From: Pseudomonas sp. FeN3W
Lineage (GTDB): Bacteria; Pseudomonadota; Gammaproteobacteria; Pseudomonadales; Pseudomonadaceae
Length of the DNA: 64,000 nucleotides
Assembly: GCA_030263805.2 (NCBI GenBank)
Contig: CP136011.1
Coordinates: forward strand, 620,001-684,000
Reading direction: 5' to 3'
Shown: piece after piece, positions 16,632 through 24,654 of the stretch
Position numbering within the stretch: the stretch's first letter is position 1
How the letters are laid out: the number at the start of each line of letters is the position of its first letter
Position numbers and translations under genes: made by a program
Notes under the pieces: model-generated
What the model was told of the DNA's origin: nothing
The model's database searches: none
The model's input: the letters and a program-made list of their open reading frames with translations, nothing else

Positions 16632-17195
16632 TCAGTGTAAGGTGACCGCCTCAGCCTTCTCAGCCATGGCGTCATCCACCATTTCGTTGACAGGCACAGT
16701 CAGTGAAAACTCGATACTGACCAGGGCGTCTCCGATATGAGGGAGCGTGAAGTTTGCAAGCCCCATATTTCCCTTGATGAAAATCTCGCTCATGAACAGC
16801 AAATCTTGGATGCTCTCTCGGTTTGACCGCAGGTATTTGCGACCTGCTGTGCACGTTGAGGTGATCGATTCGTTGATCATGACATAGAGGCTGTCTGGCA
16901 TTTTCCCAGCTTCCATTTCATCTCGTGATTCGACTTGAAATTCCTCCGCCTCCTTGATTGTTTTTCTCAGGTTTTTTCTAACCTGGGCGAGATCAAAACC
17001 TTGGGCAGCATCGTACAGCGCTCCGACCATTTCAGAGCTGGTCGCGCTCATGAATTTTGCAATGGAGTAGGCCCGCTTGAACTGGTTAAGCCCACCTTCA
17101 AGTTGGACGTCAACCTCGATGTCAGCATCAATTTCACATGGATTTTCAATCGCGAATTGAAAGCTATTGGTTTCGTCATCGTAAGCAAGTTGCAT
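16632..17195 (-). CDS. Hypothetical protein
   Basis: A 187-residue protein starting MQLAYDDETNSFQFAIENPC, with a GAGGA site before the ATG at 17195. The N-terminal third reads as beta strands (IDADIEVDVQLEGG), the centre as a coiled-coil helix (VRKNLRKTIKEAEEFQVESR) and the C-terminal part as strands again (IGDALVSIEFSLTVPVNEM). No signal peptide. Convergent with the tandem paralogues and about 65 bp downstream of the leftward gene at 17262-18254. Family unknown. Confidence 0.65.
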   Translation of the reverse strand: MQLAYDDETNSFQFAIENPCEIDADIEVDVQLEGGLNQFKRAYSIAKFMSATSSEMVGALYDAAQGFDLAQVRKNLRKTIKEAEEFQVESRDEMEAGKMPDSLYVMINESITSTCTAGRKYLRSNRESIQDLLFMSEIFIKGNMGLANFTLPHIGDALVSIEFSLTVPVNEMVDDAMAEKAEAVTLH

Positions 17196-17261
17196 ATCGA
17201 GTCCTCATGGCATTGGAGAATCATGCTGTTTAGTCAGATGAATGTCAATTAATTCAAATGG

Positions 17262-18254
17262 CTATGGTGCTTTTGGCGACGCAGCCTGGCTTCGCTCCAG
17301 TCTTTTTCTTTCGCGTTCGTTTTGTGCATGGTTGTGCAAAATGTCATCAATGCGGTATTTTTCGATTGTGTGCATGACTGAAAGACCGCGCAAACGCCAG
17401 CGTAACGACTTTGCGAAAATGATGGGATTGTCCGCCATTTCATTGAGAATGACGAGCGCCTCGTCACCTTCAAGCTGTTTGCACAACTGGTCGAGCGACT
17501 GATTGGAAAAGGTGTCGCGCCCACTGGTCAGCTGACAGTACTCATCAAAGGTAACAGGGGTGAGAAAGCGGTTTATCTTCTCGGCTTTCTTGCGATTGAT
17601 GAGCTCCTGTTCAGCGAGCGCGGTTGCAGGGTAGGCTGGCCAGTCTGGGAGCAGCGGCCTGGCCTCTCGATCCACCTTGTAGCGCTTTCCCGTAAGGTCA
17701 AGGCTTTCACTGATCCAGTCATCGAGCATCAGTAGGAATGAAGCCCTTCCCAGGTGGCTGGCGCCGCGTGGACAGTTGATGCTTATCCCATTCTCATGAG
17801 TCATCCATTGATTGATTACGGCGATCTGAGCAAGCTCTGGGGGCCATGATCCGTGTATGTGTAGCGTGCATACCGAGCCAAGTGGGTGTTCGCTGCCCTT
17901 GTTGTAGCGAATGACAGGGTTTCCCCGCTGCCTGAACGCCTGGAAGTAGGGGAAGGCCTGTGGGTCATAAGCTTCGAGTGATAAGCGATCAGACAGCCTC
18001 CATGTTGGCGTGGTGTCAGGAACCCTGAAGTACTCCCTCCATGCCTTGTCGTGCCGAAAGAACAGAAGCGATTTTCTGATTTGATCAGTGTTTGGCCTGG
18101 TTGCGTCAAACAACAGCTTGTAGCGGTTTTTTTCACCATCTCTTACATCGACGCAAAAAAGCGGCACTGAATGAGAGTAATCATTTCCAGATGAAATGAT
18201 CTCGGCCCTGAAGCCATCAGGGCCCCTGAGTTTTTTCGGTAATTTAATGTCCAT
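17262..18254 (-). CDS. Hypothetical protein
   Basis: A 330-residue protein starting MDIKLPKKLRGPDGFRAEII. It lacks a signal peptide and membrane segments. There is an apparent globular domain to residue 210 (FRHDKAWREYFRVPD, HIHGSWPPELAQIAVINQWM) and a charged helical C-terminal third ending in a Lys/Arg-rich tail. It begins five bases after the stop of the upstream metallopeptidase-like gene (18260), so they are cotranscribed. No family recognised. Confidence 0.7.
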   Translation of the reverse strand: MDIKLPKKLRGPDGFRAEIISSGNDYSHSVPLFCVDVRDGEKNRYKLLFDATRPNTDQIRKSLLFFRHDKAWREYFRVPDTTPTWRLSDRLSLEAYDPQAFPYFQAFRQRGNPVIRYNKGSEHPLGSVCTLHIHGSWPPELAQIAVINQWMTHENGISINCPRGASHLGRASFLLMLDDWISESLDLTGKRYKVDREARPLLPDWPAYPATALAEQELINRKKAEKINRFLTPVTFDEYCQLTSGRDTFSNQSLDQLCKQLEGDEALVILNEMADNPIIFAKSLRWRLRGLSVMHTIEKYRIDDILHNHAQNERERKRLERSQAASPKAP

Positions 18255-18259
18255 GGTTT

Positions 18260-19741
18260 TTACCTAATACCGAACGAGAACACGTCCCTTAAGCTTCTGG
18301 ATTTTTCAGTTCTTATGGAGGGCTGATCTGCCTGTTGCAGTCCACTCACCATGTGGTCTGCCGGTAGTTGGTCATTTCCGTGAACCTGCGCCAGCATCTG
18401 CTTGACCCGATCCTCGGCGCCTCGGATTTTCTCGGCGGCGATCTCATCACCTGGCGGCGTTAGCGTTTCTGCCAGAACTTTCGGAAGCGCATCGCGAAGG
18501 ATCATTGATCCATGGGCTTTGGCAAAGTACTGGTGCCAATTCTCTATGCCTTTTCTGGCGGCCTTTAGGCTAGGCGCATCACCCGTCAAATCACCTTCGT
18601 ACATGGACAGGATTACCGCAAGGTTCTGGCTTTTTCTGTCGTTGTACTCTTGAAAATCTTTCAGCTGTTGGTCACCCAGTTGGGCACCGCCTTCTACAAG
18701 CTGGTTCTGTTGCTTAAGAACAGTTTGCTTGAGCGCAAAAAGAAACGTCACATCTGACAGATTGGTCAGTTCACGGGCAGGCATCATTGTTCCAGCGAAC
18801 TCTCGGAACAGGTGGATCTCTGCGAGAAGCTGCTTATCCATCTCTGTCTGGAAACTCTGATTGACGATGTAGGCCTCGTTCTCAAGGCCCCCGGCATACC
18901 AGTCTTTCATGATGTGCCTGGCGCCAATCGAATGTGGATCAACCATGCCGTTTTCATCCATGAACTGTTTTTTGAAAAGCTCATTCGATAGCACAGCGAT
19001 GGCTTCATACGACTGACCCATGAGGTGCTTGGGATTGATCTCATTGACAATCGCGGTTACCGAATTGGCTGTCGCATGGGTTGGGTCATACATCAGGGCG
19101 CGCATTGGCAAAATGGCTTTTTCAAGCACAGTCCAGTCACCCGTCTTGCTGGCACCCAGGAGTGCCGCAGAGAGGTCGGCGTGAACCTCGCGGATCGACA
19201 TTTCAAGAGCGGACAGGGGCGTTATGTACTTACTGGTCGCGGGATCCTTGGCGAGGTCAACGAGCTTGGTCAGGCTTGAGTAGTTGTCATGGTTCAGGCA
19301 GTGGCTCATCTCGTGAGTCAGTACGTAGTACATATACGCAGATCGGTCTACGAGGCTCAGCACGCCTGATTGATCAGGCCGCATGTTCACCTGGTATGGC
19401 TTGCCCGTTTCCTCTGTATCGACAAACAGCACACAGGCTGCCTGCCCTTTGTACAAGCCGTTGATGGCGAAGTTCTCGCCCATGTGCGCCTTGTACGACA
19501 GGGTGTCTTGAGCGTTCATGGCATGGTGGGGTAGAAGCTTCACCTCCCGGCCCATGACGTTATTGGCCCTAAAGCTCATAAGCCTATCCAGGCTTTCATC
19601 GAAGCTTTCAAAGGCAGTCGCAGTCAGTGCGGTTTCTTGGGGTGATGGCGACTGCGCCTGAGCACCAAGCGGGGTCATCAAGAGGCTTGAGCCGACAATA
19701 ACGGCGGTAGCCAAGAAGCGCGACACGTTTTTTATAATCAT
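18260..19741 (-). CDS. Secreted zinc-metallopeptidase-like protein
   Basis: A 493-residue protein with a clear signal peptide (MIIKNVSRFLATAVIVGSSL, cleavage after AQA near residue 29). Residues 143-151 read HEMSHCLNH, an HExxH zinc site, and REVHADL at 184-190 supplies a Glu and Asp in the ExxxD arrangement found downstream of HExxH in gluzincin-type peptidases. The rest is largely helical. I infer a periplasmic or exported zinc protease, perhaps acting on envelope or pilus proteins; the family is not identified. It heads a leftward pair with 17262-18254 and is divergent from the cheW gene. Confidence 0.7.
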   Translation of the reverse strand: MIIKNVSRFLATAVIVGSSLLMTPLGAQAQSPSPQETALTATAFESFDESLDRLMSFRANNVMGREVKLLPHHAMNAQDTLSYKAHMGENFAINGLYKGQAACVLFVDTEETGKPYQVNMRPDQSGVLSLVDRSAYMYYVLTHEMSHCLNHDNYSSLTKLVDLAKDPATSKYITPLSALEMSIREVHADLSAALLGASKTGDWTVLEKAILPMRALMYDPTHATANSVTAIVNEINPKHLMGQSYEAIAVLSNELFKKQFMDENGMVDPHSIGARHIMKDWYAGGLENEAYIVNQSFQTEMDKQLLAEIHLFREFAGTMMPARELTNLSDVTFLFALKQTVLKQQNQLVEGGAQLGDQQLKDFQEYNDRKSQNLAVILSMYEGDLTGDAPSLKAARKGIENWHQYFAKAHGSMILRDALPKVLAETLTPPGDEIAAEKIRGAEDRVKQMLAQVHGNDQLPADHMVSGLQQADQPSIRTEKSRSLRDVFSFGIR

Positions 19742-19818
19742 TATTTTAGCCTGCTGGTTCTCACTTTATGGTAGGCATTGAGGATGAATTTCGTCAAAGG
19801 GAATGTTAATGCGGATAA

Positions 19819-19846
19819 TTGACAAAATGCCGGAATAGGTTAGTAT
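19819..19846 (+). promoter_or_regulatory. Predicted sigma-70 promoter of cheW
   Basis: TTGACA at 19819-19824 and TAGTAT at 19841-19846 with a 16-bp spacer, about 30 bp before the CheW start codon. The -35 is perfect and the -10 matches four of six bases. Confidence 0.55.
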
Positions 19847-19878
19847 TTTGCTGAATTGAACTATGGGGTAAGCGTAAA

Positions 19879-20289
19879 ATGGAAGTACTGGTTTTTGGCT
19901 TGGGGACTAAAGAGCAATTTGCTGTTGATGTGCTCAGCGTGCGCGAAATCATGCCCATCGGCAAGCTCACCAGGATCCCCGGCGCATCTCAACAGGTCAG
20001 CGGCTGTATGAACGTTCGAGGCCAGACTGTCCCGGTGATGGATTTGTGCAAAGCGCTGCTAAAGGAGCCCAATGAAAGAACCTCAAGCATGGCCATCATC
20101 CTTGATCGGCAGGAGCATTTTGCACTGGCGGTATCATCTGTTGATAGGATCATGAAGCTGAACCAGGATCAGCTTGATAGTCTTCAAAAAGTCACGTCGG
20201 GAGGGCTCATTGAGGGGGTGATCAATGACCCGGATGGCATGGTTCAGATGCTGGATCCTGAGCGAATCATTGCCAAGGCCGTGGCGTGA
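19879..20289 (+). CDS. CheW-domain protein
   Basis: A 136-residue single CheW-like domain: FGLGTKEQFAVDVLSVREIM, RIPGASQQVSGCMNVRGQTVPVMDL (with the typical GxxNxRG), and VDRIMKL near residue 90. CheW links chemoreceptors to the CheA kinase. No cheA, receptor or other che gene is in the window, so it stands alone here, though a plasmid che cluster could lie outside. The predicted promoter at 19819 and the distinct orientation suggest an independent transcription unit, possibly with 20345-20698. Confidence 0.88.
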   Translation: MEVLVFGLGTKEQFAVDVLSVREIMPIGKLTRIPGASQQVSGCMNVRGQTVPVMDLCKALLKEPNERTSSMAIILDRQEHFALAVSSVDRIMKLNQDQLDSLQKVTSGGLIEGVINDPDGMVQMLDPERIIAKAVA

Positions 20290-20344
20290 GACGTCCAGCA
20301 TTCTAAAACGACAATATTGATTGCCAATGGCAAGGTTAAAATAT

Positions 20345-20698
20345 ATGAATGAGCTAGAACAACGATTTACGATTCGAAAAAATGAGCGTGGCGGTCGGCT
20401 GCCGTGGTCAGTTGTAGATACCCTGAGTCCTGATGCTCCGCTTCCGATCTTCCCAAGCAAGAAAAAGGCGAAAATCTATGCGTGCCGGATGCTTCTGGCT
20501 GATCACCAGGATATTTTTGCAGAGTCTTACCGAGCGATGTGTCGAGAGCAGGGCGATGAGTACACCTTCCGAGATTCCCTTGATGCCTTGATTCATATGG
20601 CAACCTATACGCCTGACATGTTCATCGCATTGCTGCCAGGCCTTCGTGAGCGGGGAGAGGGCATCAACACCTACGAAATCGAGTTCATTGACCAATAA
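20345..20698 (+). CDS. Hypothetical protein
   Basis: A 117-residue protein starting MNELEQRFTIRKNERGGRLP (ATG at 20345 with AAGG upstream; an extra eight codons are open before it). Features are PIFPSKKKAKIYACRMLLAD and a helical SLDALIHMATYTPDMFIALL segment. Its stop codon lies almost at the left end of the IS200/IS605 element, so its terminus could have been set by the insertion. No family recognised. Confidence 0.65.
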   Translation: MNELEQRFTIRKNERGGRLPWSVVDTLSPDAPLPIFPSKKKAKIYACRMLLADHQDIFAESYRAMCREQGDEYTFRDSLDALIHMATYTPDMFIALLPGLRERGEGINTYEIEFIDQ

Positions 20699-20710
20699 AG
20701 CCGCGCAAGC

Positions 20711-20728
20711 CCATGGATTCATCCATGG
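20711..20728. repeat. IS left-end palindrome
   Basis: CCATGGATTCATCCATGG is perfect hairpin DNA with a TC loop, 64 bp before the tnpA ATG. It is the likely TnpA recognition hairpin of the left end. Confidence 0.7.
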
Positions 20729-20774
20729 GGTCTAGCGGCTTGCATTATTCTGATCTTAATTGTATAATGCAGCC

Positions 20775-21182
20775 ATGTCCGAATACAAGCTACGCTATAA
20801 GCACAAGAATAATGTGGTGTACTCATGCAAGTACCACGTTGTATGGTGCCCCAAGTACCGTCGACCTGTTTTGGTTGATGGCGCTGATGCTCGGCTAAAA
20901 GAGATTATACAGATTGTCTGTGTAGAGCTTGAATGTGAAGTGATTGAGCTTGAAGTGATGCCTGATCACGTCCATCTGCTGGTTGAGGTCGACCCTCAAT
21001 TTGGCATTCATCGTCTGGTGAAGCAGATCAAGGGACGGTCATCCCGCATTCTGCGCTCCGAATTTCGCTTTATAAAATCCCGGTTGCCCTCGCTTTGGAC
21101 GAATAGCTATTTCGTTTCCACTGTCGGTGGTGCGCCGCTGGAAGTGATAAAGCAGTACATCGAGCAGCAGAAAAGCGTATGA
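20775..21182 (+). CDS. tnpA: IS200-type Y1 transposase TnpA
   Basis: A 135-residue protein starting MSEYKLRYKHKNNVVYSCKY. The HUH motif is visible as PDHVHLLVEV (H-hydrophobic-H) and the catalytic tyrosine in VIKQYIEQQ near the C-terminus. YHVVWCPKYRRPVL and the length are typical of TnpA_REP/Y1 enzymes, which move single-stranded IS DNA. The stop overlaps the tnpB start (ATGA). All key residues appear intact, so the element may be active. Confidence 0.93.
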   Translation: MSEYKLRYKHKNNVVYSCKYHVVWCPKYRRPVLVDGADARLKEIIQIVCVELECEVIELEVMPDHVHLLVEVDPQFGIHRLVKQIKGRSSRILRSEFRFIKSRLPSLWTNSYFVSTVGGAPLEVIKQYIEQQKSV

Positions 21183-22600
21183 AGAAAGCCTCAACCGCAA
21201 GCTTTGTCATCACCCTGCCGCTCGTGACCAAAGGTCGCGATGTCGCAGTGATGCGAAAACGGTTTGAGGCAGCCAGGCGGCTCTATAACGCCCTGCTGTC
21301 AGAAGGCTTACGCAGGCTCAACGCTATGCGACGAGACTCCGAATGGAAAGCATTGCAGGGGTTCCCGAAAGCCGAGGACAAGAGGGCGGGCTATAAGGCG
21401 CTTCGGGAGAAATACGCCTTCTCGGAATATGAGCTTTCAGCGTTCGGCACTGCGCTTAAAAACAGGCTATGGAAGGATCATCTGGGCGCCCATGAGCCAC
21501 AGACCCTGGCTAAACGGGTGTTTTCATCCCTGGAGCAATACAGCTTCAAGAAGCGGGGCCTGCCCCGCTTCAAGGGCCGCAAGCGGCCCCTGCATTCGAT
21601 AGAAGGTAAAAGCGCGGCGTCTGCTATACGCTATCAGCCAGAAACCGCCTGCCTGTATTGGGCAGGCCTTTTGATGCCTGTCTTATTACCCAGGGCGGGG
21701 AAAGATCCATACCTCGATGAAGCGCTCCATAAAAGAGTCAAATTCGCTCGGGTGCTCTGGCGTAACATCAAGGGCAAGCAGCGATTTTTCGCTCAGTTAA
21801 CCCTGGAAGGCATTGCTCCAGCCACCTGCCAATCAGTGAATGCTCTAGGAGGCCTCGATATCGGCCCTTCAACCGTAGCCAGCTTCAGTGATTCAGGGGC
21901 CTCCCTTCACCGGTTTTGCCCTGGTGTCGAGCCATGCACCAAAGAGCTACGGCGCTTGCAGCGCAAGGCTGATCGTTCGCTGAGGGTCACAAACCCCCAT
22001 GCCTTCGATGATAAAGGTCGCTGGATCAGAGGACAGAAAGTCCAAAGCTCCAAGCGCCTACAGCGCTTAAGAATCCAGATCGCTAATAGTGAGCGAAAGC
22101 TACAGGCGCGCCGCAAGAATGAACATGGTCAGCTTGTGAACGAGCTGCTCAGTCAGGCCAATACCTGGCAGATCGAGAAATTGTCATATCGAGCCTTCCA
22201 GAAGAGTTTTGGAAAGTCCGTAAAAAACCGGGCTCCGGGTTATTTTGTTGATCACCTGAAGCGCAAGGCTGAAAGTGCTGGCGGCAAGGTGGTTGAACTG
22301 GATACCTGGAAGCTCAAGATGTCGCAATACGACCACTGCACTGAAACCTTCAGGAAGAAACCGCTTTCACTTCGCTGGCATACGCTTGGCGATGGAAGCG
22401 GGTTAATCCAGAGGGATATCTATTCAGCGCTGTTGGCGTATTGCACTGATGGAAAAAGCCATAGTCCATCCAGCATCACTCTGATGCTGGCGGCTCAGGA
22501 GTCTGTGCTGCGGCGTACCGGTCTATGGAAAAATCAATCTGCGAGCGTGGTGGCAAATGCTACTGCCCCGGCGCAAGCCGGCAGAGCGGATGGTACGTAA
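21179..22600 (+). CDS. tnpB: TnpB RNA-guided nuclease, zinc ribbon degenerate
   Basis: A 473-residue TnpB. RuvC motif I is GGLDIGPSTVASF, motif II IEKLSYRAFQKSFGK, motif III QRDIYSALLAYC, so the D-E-D catalytic set is present. The usual CxxC...CxxC zinc ribbon between motifs II and III is replaced by QYDHCTETFRKKPLSLRWHT with a single Cys. TnpB proteins cut DNA guided by an RNA made from the element's right end. The C-terminal 50 residues (after LLAYCTDGKSHS) form an added tail. Translation is coupled to tnpA. Confidence 0.9.
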   Translation: MKKASTASFVITLPLVTKGRDVAVMRKRFEAARRLYNALLSEGLRRLNAMRRDSEWKALQGFPKAEDKRAGYKALREKYAFSEYELSAFGTALKNRLWKDHLGAHEPQTLAKRVFSSLEQYSFKKRGLPRFKGRKRPLHSIEGKSAASAIRYQPETACLYWAGLLMPVLLPRAGKDPYLDEALHKRVKFARVLWRNIKGKQRFFAQLTLEGIAPATCQSVNALGGLDIGPSTVASFSDSGASLHRFCPGVEPCTKELRRLQRKADRSLRVTNPHAFDDKGRWIRGQKVQSSKRLQRLRIQIANSERKLQARRKNEHGQLVNELLSQANTWQIEKLSYRAFQKSFGKSVKNRAPGYFVDHLKRKAESAGGKVVELDTWKLKMSQYDHCTETFRKKPLSLRWHTLGDGSGLIQRDIYSALLAYCTDGKSHSPSSITLMLAAQESVLRRTGLWKNQSASVVANATAPAQAGRADGT

Positions 22601-22690
22601 AGAAGGGTTGCCTGCGGATACAGCAAGCTTGAGCTTGAAACCCCGCAGAATTCACCTTCGGAACCCCCTGGATTTATCCATGGGGAGACT
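22601..22690 (+). ncRNA. Candidate omegaRNA (reRNA) scaffold at IS right end
   Basis: TnpB guide RNAs come from the stretch between the tnpB 3' end and the element's right terminus. Here that stretch has paired segments (AAGCTTGAGCTT and the terminal hairpin) and no coding capacity. The guide would be the host sequence just after the right end, near 22691. Inferred from position only. Confidence 0.4.
22664..22685. repeat. IS right-end hairpin
   Basis: CCCCCTGGAT and ATCCATGGGG arms with a TT loop and one mismatch, related to the left-end palindrome. It marks the right end of the IS. Confidence 0.7.
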
Positions 22691-22695
22691 CAGTG

Positions 22696-23010
22696 ATGGC
22701 TGTCTATGTTGATGACATGAAGGCCCAATTTGGCTCCATGGTGATGTGTCACATGCTTGCTGATACAGACGAGGAGCTTCAGGAGATGGCTGACAGAATT
22801 GGCGTATCCAGGCGCTGGCACCAGTATCCAGGCACGCCAAAGAGCCACTACGACATTGCCATTAGCAAGCGTGCGCTTGCGGTCAAGGCTGGGGCAGTCG
22901 AGATCACCATGGGTCAAACAGGGGAGATCGTGCGAGCCAAGCGTGAAGGCAAGCCGGTGAGCTCGCTGGGAATCGGATTGATCGGCAATACGCCAGATCT
23001 TTTCCAATAG
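22696..23010 (+). CDS. DUF4031 family protein
   Basis: A 104-residue protein starting MAVYVDDMKAQFGSMVMCHM, the characteristic opening of DUF4031, followed by MLADTDEELQEMADRIGV, GTPKSHYDIAISKRALAVKA and GAVEITMGQTGEIV. The fold and role are not established; the family is common on chromosomes, phages and plasmids. The ATG at 22696 is preceded by GGGGAG, which belongs to the IS right end. The 3' two thirds of this gene are repeated almost exactly at 35204-35406. Confidence 0.85.
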   Translation: MAVYVDDMKAQFGSMVMCHMLADTDEELQEMADRIGVSRRWHQYPGTPKSHYDIAISKRALAVKAGAVEITMGQTGEIVRAKREGKPVSSLGIGLIGNTPDLFQ

Positions 23011-23177
23011 CACCACGAGCCTATTGGCTTGGGGCTGGATCAGCAGGTGCTTTTTGCTGAGGCTTGTCGAGCACCTTGAGCAAGGCGCTGTCAAAGCCAA
23101 GGCTGGTTTTACCTTAGTTGGAGAACTCAATCGCTCGTTTGAGCGTATTGTTGACCGGCTTTATTTCATGGGCATCG
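22808..23177. repeat. 370-bp direct repeat, left copy
   Basis: This segment matches 35204-35573 with a constant offset of 12,396 bp, no gaps and about seven mismatches. It contains the 3' part of the DUF4031 gene and the 3' part of the leftward membrane-protein gene that is complete at 35417-36160. The match ends exactly where a tnpB remnant begins (23178). Confidence 0.95.
23021..23177 (-). pseudogene. 3' fragment of the membrane-protein gene found at 35417-36160
   Basis: This is the last ~52 codons of the gene that is intact at 35417-36160, cut off on its 5' side by the IS605-type remnant at 23178. It carries a nonsense change: TAA at 23114-23116 where the intact copy has GAA. The fragment is therefore decaying, while the other copy is kept. 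Confidence 0.85.
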
Positions 23178-23429
23178 GCCCTGCGTTCCCCAAAGGGTCG
23201 AGAGCGTCACCGGTATTCTCGGTGCTGCGTAGGAACTTTGGCCTTTCGCAGCCTGCTCATCCTTTCGGTGAGTCAGTTTTAACACCATGGCCCAATAACG
23301 GGCCGCAATATTGTAGCTGGCATTCAAGTCACAGTTGTATGTTTTGCCTGTGCTGAAGGTCGCTAGCTCATACTGTTTGGGGTCGCGCTTGAGTTTTAAG
23401 AGCCATCGTACGCCCCAGGTGCAGATCAA
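23178..23429 (-). pseudogene. tnpB C-terminal remnant (IS605/IS1341-type)
   Basis: The leftward frame reads TWGVRWLLKLKRDPKQYELA, then FSTGKTYNCDLNASYNIAARYW, which is the last RuvC motif region of TnpB proteins of the FTTGKxYNADLNASYNIGARY type. Only about 85 residues remain. The coding remnant runs through the element's right end into the duplicated flank at 23177. From 23430 to 23616 I see only possible further IS debris and the upstream region of the next gene. Confidence 0.8.
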
Positions 23430-23616
23430 GGTTGTCGGGTCGATGAAATGGAGTATTTTTAGACTTTCGCACGAAAGGCGCTTGGCCCTTGCCCATGTCT
23501 TAAAACAAAGGGTTTCTTTTTATCGCCCAACTCGTAAAACTTAATCAGTCATGTCGGTGAGGATGTCAAACTAGATAATGTTTATGGTATCTTGTATGAA
23601 ATAGCGGGGCATAGTA

Positions 23617-24453
23617 ATGATTAAACATGCGGATTGGCTTTTAATAATAGTACTCTGGCTAAACTGGTTAGGGTCGTACAGCTTTGCGCTAGATCAAAAT
23701 ACCGCCGATATTCAAATGACGACATCAACCTACCCAGCCAGTCTTGATTTCAACCCAGGTGGCAGAGGTTGTTCAAATGGGCAGATGTGGGATGTTGTCA
23801 TGGGTAAATGCACAACAGCCAGGGCGCTAGGAACAAGCACATCGTCATGCTCTTGTTCTTGCCCATCAGGATATTCTGGTTACTGTTCAAGTTCCAGGAC
23901 GGGAACGATTTATGGATGGCTAATTCCACCTACAGGTGCTCAGCAAACGAGTAGCATATCTTGGGGCTCATGCCGTCAAACCTATAGCAGCTGCAAGGCG
24001 CCGCCTCCTCCGCCACCACCGGCGCCCCCTCCTTCTGGCGGTGGTGGTGGAAGTGTTGGCAGCGTTTTTTACATGTCTGGATTCATTTGCAGTAGCGCAC
24101 AAAACGGCTATTACCAAGGCCCGCTTCCTCTGTCCAACAAAAATTGGATCATTAGCATCTACCGCAGCTTCAATTGGGCCGGTCGATGCGCTGAGCTTGG
24201 TGGTTACCTATACTGGCAGAATATATGGGTTTCTGTTGCTGGAGGAACGGATCCTGCGGCGCTCTCTGCTAAGCAATCGTATATGGAAGAACAGATGCGA
24301 AAGGCAGCTTATGCAAATGGCGAACACTTACCCTCGCACAAGGCTTCGGAAGACGCCCTTTGCACATCTGAGGCACAAAAGAAATATGGCCGTAGTGCTC
24401 GTGCTGAGTATGTGGTTTTTTCCGGCTACCAATGCAAAATCACGGGTTTTTGA
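23617..24453 (+). CDS. Secreted Cys-rich protein, paralogue of the pil-operon terminal gene
   Basis: A 278-residue protein with a signal peptide (MIKHADWLLIIVLWLNWLGS, likely cleaved after SFA). A Cys-rich domain (LDFNPGGRGCSNGQMWDVVM, then SSCSCSCPSGYSGYCSSS and IYGWLIPPTGAQ) is joined by a Pro/Gly linker (about 130-147) to a C-terminal domain with FICSS, WIISIYRSF and a final Cys (GYQCKITGF). The same architecture is found in the convergent gene at 24655-25467, to which it is clearly related. Because that one lies directly after pilV, both are plausible pilus-associated adhesins or tip proteins. No family recognised. Confidence 0.8.
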   Translation: MIKHADWLLIIVLWLNWLGSYSFALDQNTADIQMTTSTYPASLDFNPGGRGCSNGQMWDVVMGKCTTARALGTSTSSCSCSCPSGYSGYCSSSRTGTIYGWLIPPTGAQQTSSISWGSCRQTYSSCKAPPPPPPPAPPPSGGGGGSVGSVFYMSGFICSSAQNGYYQGPLPLSNKNWIISIYRSFNWAGRCAELGGYLYWQNIWVSVAGGTDPAALSAKQSYMEEQMRKAAYANGEHLPSHKASEDALCTSEAQKKYGRSARAEYVVFSGYQCKITGF

Positions 24454-24504
24454 CTTACATCTGGTCAATCAACAGGCGCTGGATAGCAAGGCGCTTGAAA
24501 GACA

Positions 24505-24528
24505 CGGGGGATCGCTTATGATCCCCCG
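24505..24528. terminator. Hairpin between convergent genes
   Basis: CGGGGGATC and GATCCCCCG form a perfect 9-bp stem with a six-base loop between the 3' ends of the two convergent secreted-protein genes. There is no strong T run, so termination is inferred from position. Confidence 0.5.
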
Positions 24529-24654
24529 ACTGCACGTGCGCTGAATGTGTCGCTGACAGGTTTTTCTTAACACTCGCCCAGAATGACCATTCATGCTTCG
24601 CCCGATTCCTTGCAGGTGGGGCAAAGGTGACATGAATCCGAGAATTGCCTAATA

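Larger units (their letters stand above)
20700..22690 (+). mobile_element. IS200/IS605-family insertion sequence with tnpA and tnpB
   Basis: The element contains a Y1 transposase gene and an overlapping tnpB, both rightward. It is bounded by subterminal imperfect palindromes related to each other: CCATGGATTCATCCATGG on the left (20711-20728) and CCCCCTGGAT...ATCCATGGGG on the right (22664-22685). Such hairpins are what TnpA recognises, and the element has no terminal inverted repeats, as expected for the family. Exact ends cannot be fixed without an empty site. It sits between 20345-20698 and the DUF4031 gene, whose ribosome-binding site GGGGAG lies in the right terminus. Confidence 0.85.
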
